Shown: one piece after another, positions 62,676-64,000 of the stretch
Layout of the letters: every line of letters begins with the position of its first letter
Numbering within the stretch: the first letter of the stretch is position 1
Source: Kocuria flava
GTDB lineage: Bacteria > Actinomycetota > Actinomycetes > Actinomycetales > Micrococcaceae
DNA length: 64,000 nt
NCBI RefSeq assembly: GCF_001482365.1
Contig: NZ_CP013254.1
Location: forward strand, 1,488,001-1,552,000
Direction: 5' to 3'
Notes under the pieces: generated by a model
The model's database searches: none
The model's input: the letters and a program-made list of their open reading frames with translations, nothing else
Told to the model about the DNA's origin: nothing
Position numbers and translations under genes: made by a program

Positions 62676-62681
62676 TATCCT
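62676..62681 (+). promoter_or_regulatory. Leaderless -10 box TATCCT
   Basis: TATCCT, 6 nt from the ATG at 62688. Confidence 0.45.
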
Positions 62682-62687
62682 GGGCAG

Positions 62688-63935
62688 ATGCCTGACGCGT
62701 CCTCTTCCGCCCCCGCCACGGAGGCCGGCCTGCCCCCGGCCATCGGCCCGCTGCTCAAGCGGTACCTGCCGGAGCTCGTCGGCTTCCGGCGCGACCTGCA
62801 CCGCCACCCGGAGCTGTCCTACCAGGAGTTCCGCACCACCGACCGGATCGTGGCGGCGCTGGAGGAGATGGGGCTGAGCCCGGTGCGGCTGGCGGACACG
62901 GGCTGCTACGTGGACATCGGCCACGGGCCGATCGCCGTGGGCCTGCGCGCGGACATCGACGCCCTGCCCATCCAGGAGGCGACCGGGCTCGAGTACTCCT
63001 CCGTCAACGACGGCGTGGCCCACTCCTGCGGCCACGACATCCACACCACCGTGATGGTCGGCGTCGCCCGCGTGCTCGCCGACCTGCACCGCACCGCCCA
63101 CATCGCCGGGACGGTGCGCGTGGTCTTCCAGCCGGCGGAGGAGCAGCTGCCCGGCGGCGCCCTGGGCGTGCTCCGCCAGGGCGTGCTCGAGGGCGTGCCG
63201 CGGATGTTCGCCCTGCACTGCGAGCCGAAGGTGGACGTCGGGCGGGTGGGCACCCGCATCGGGGCCATCACCTCCGCCTCGGACACCGTGCGGATCGAGC
63301 TCTCCGGCCGCGGCGGGCACACCTCCCGCCCGCACCTGACCCAGGACCTCGTCTACGCGATGGCCCAGATCGCGGTGAACGTCCCCGCGGTGCTCTCCCG
63401 GCGCATCGACGTCCGCTCCGGGGTGGCGGTGGTCTGGGGGCAGATGCACGCCGGGGTGGCGCCCAACGCGATCCCCGCGACCGGGTTCATGTCCGGGACC
63501 CTGCGCTGCCTCGACGCCGACGCCTGGCACCGGGCCGGGGCGCTGCTGGACGAGGTCGTCCACCAGGTCGCGACCCCCTACGAGGTGGACGTCCAGCTCG
63601 AGCACGTGCGCGGGGTCCCGCCCGTGGTCAACGGCGAGACGGAGACGACGCTGCTGGAGAACGCCGCCCGCGCCGAGCTGGGCGAGGACGCCGTGGTGCT
63701 CGTGGACCAGTCCATGGGCGGGGAGGACTTCGCCTGGTTCCTGCAGGAGGTCCCCGGGGCCATGATGCGCCTGGGCACCCGCACCCGGGGCGGGCACACC
63801 TACGACCTGCACCAGTCGGACTACATCGCCGACGAGGCCGCGATCGGCTGCGGCGTGCAGGTGATGGCCTCCGCGGCCCTGCGGGGCATCCGCCTGCACG
63901 CCCGGGAGCAGGCGGAGGGGCCCGCCGTCCCCTGA
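62688..63935 (+). CDS. M20-family amidohydrolase (peptidase/aminoacylase-like)
   Basis: A 415-residue metal-dependent amidohydrolase of the M20D type, which usually hydrolyses N-acyl amino acids or similar amides. Metal ligands can be read in VAHSCGHDIHTTVM (Cys, His), FQPAEEQLPGGAL (Glu) and LHCEPKVDVG (His), with a lid/dimerisation domain from about 205 to 320 (SGRGGHTSRPHLTQD). The catalytic D-x-D pattern appears in RADIDALP. ATG at 62688 is leaderless (TATCCT 6 nt upstream). Substrate unknown. Confidence 0.9.
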   Translation: MPDASSSAPATEAGLPPAIGPLLKRYLPELVGFRRDLHRHPELSYQEFRTTDRIVAALEEMGLSPVRLADTGCYVDIGHGPIAVGLRADIDALPIQEATGLEYSSVNDGVAHSCGHDIHTTVMVGVARVLADLHRTAHIAGTVRVVFQPAEEQLPGGALGVLRQGVLEGVPRMFALHCEPKVDVGRVGTRIGAITSASDTVRIELSGRGGHTSRPHLTQDLVYAMAQIAVNVPAVLSRRIDVRSGVAVVWGQMHAGVAPNAIPATGFMSGTLRCLDADAWHRAGALLDEVVHQVATPYEVDVQLEHVRGVPPVVNGETETTLLENAARAELGEDAVVLVDQSMGGEDFAWFLQEVPGAMMRLGTRTRGGHTYDLHQSDYIADEAAIGCGVQVMASAALRGIRLHAREQAEGPAVP

Positions 63936-63971
63936 GGGCGTGGCGCGGATCACCGTCCTCCGGTCCGCGGG

Positions 63972-63977
63972 TACACT
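63972..63977 (+). promoter_or_regulatory. Leaderless -10 box TACACT
   Basis: TACACT, 6 nt before a GTG at 63984, the same spacing as several promoters in this window. Confidence 0.4.
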
Positions 63978-63983
63978 GGCCCC

Positions 63984-64000
63984 GTGCCGCGCCCGCCGCG
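63984..64000 (+). CDS. Probable start of a further gene (cut by the window)
   Basis: Only five codons (GTG, then Pro/Arg-rich) are visible after a leaderless-type -10 box. Without more sequence it cannot be identified, and it may not be a gene. Confidence 0.3.

Overview
The window is about 74-75% G+C, uses many GTG starts, ends operon genes in ATGA/GTGA overlaps, and has many TAnnnT -10 boxes 6-8 nt in front of start codons (leaderless transcripts). It also has a monomeric NADP isocitrate dehydrogenase, a HAIR-type heat-shock operator and the actinobacterial protein PerM. This fits a high-GC actinobacterium, most likely of the Micrococcaceae (Kocuria/Arthrobacter-like). The genus is inference.

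Layout. (1) 1-19453 is an inositol (cyclitol) uptake and catabolism region. It holds the tail of an upstream gene, a Cgl0158-type aldolase, IolD, IolA/MmsA and an IolG-type dehydrogenase. Then come LacI no. 1 divergent from a dehydrogenase/TIM-barrel isomerase pair, IolB with a GntR/HutC regulator divergent from a three-gene ABC importer, LacI no. 2 divergent from a third dehydrogenase, and an operon of a fourth dehydrogenase, a hydroxypyruvate-isomerase-like enzyme and LacI no. 3. Each LacI has its own palindrome nearby. A separate 12-bp motif (TGTC-N3-ACA core) recurs in three promoter regions and is the probable GntR operator. No clear IolE is seen. (2) 19479-30512 holds purU, a ferritin-like/VIT1 transporter, a protein with homing-endonuclease-type repeats, and a SWIM/SNF2 helicase divergent from an unrecognised 1041-residue protein. 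(3) 30724-32480 holds a cold-shock gene and two divergent small-gene units. Each unit starts with an RNA element that folds like the SAM-I/SAM-IV riboswitch clan; one leads to a 98-residue orphan, the other to a 47-residue peptide and a PIN-domain protein. (4) 32604-43659 holds a GT4 glycosyltransferase, PerM, purN-purH, monomeric Icd, Hsp20 with a HAIR element, a Gfo/Idh/MocA enzyme, TetR and a gamma-carbonic-anhydrase-like protein. (5) 43669-49458 holds a HAD-GH65 fusion and an OmpR-type two-component system whose regulator is preceded by a 7-codon upstream ORF. (6) 49687-64000 holds an acyltransferase-like membrane protein, glyA-folD, a small membrane protein, xth, trpS, a 2H-phosphoesterase, a YihY protein, sdhCDAB, a mannose-1-phosphate guanylyltransferase and an M20 amidohydrolase. 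A further gene probably starts at 63984.

How it works together. Inositol would enter through the ABC importer, be oxidised by the dehydrogenases and be processed by IolD, IolB, a kinase outside the window, the aldolase and IolA to acetyl-CoA and a triose. The rest is mainly housekeeping: purine and one-carbon metabolism, TCA cycle and stress response. The paired riboswitch-like leaders and the helicase/unknown-protein pair are the least explained parts.
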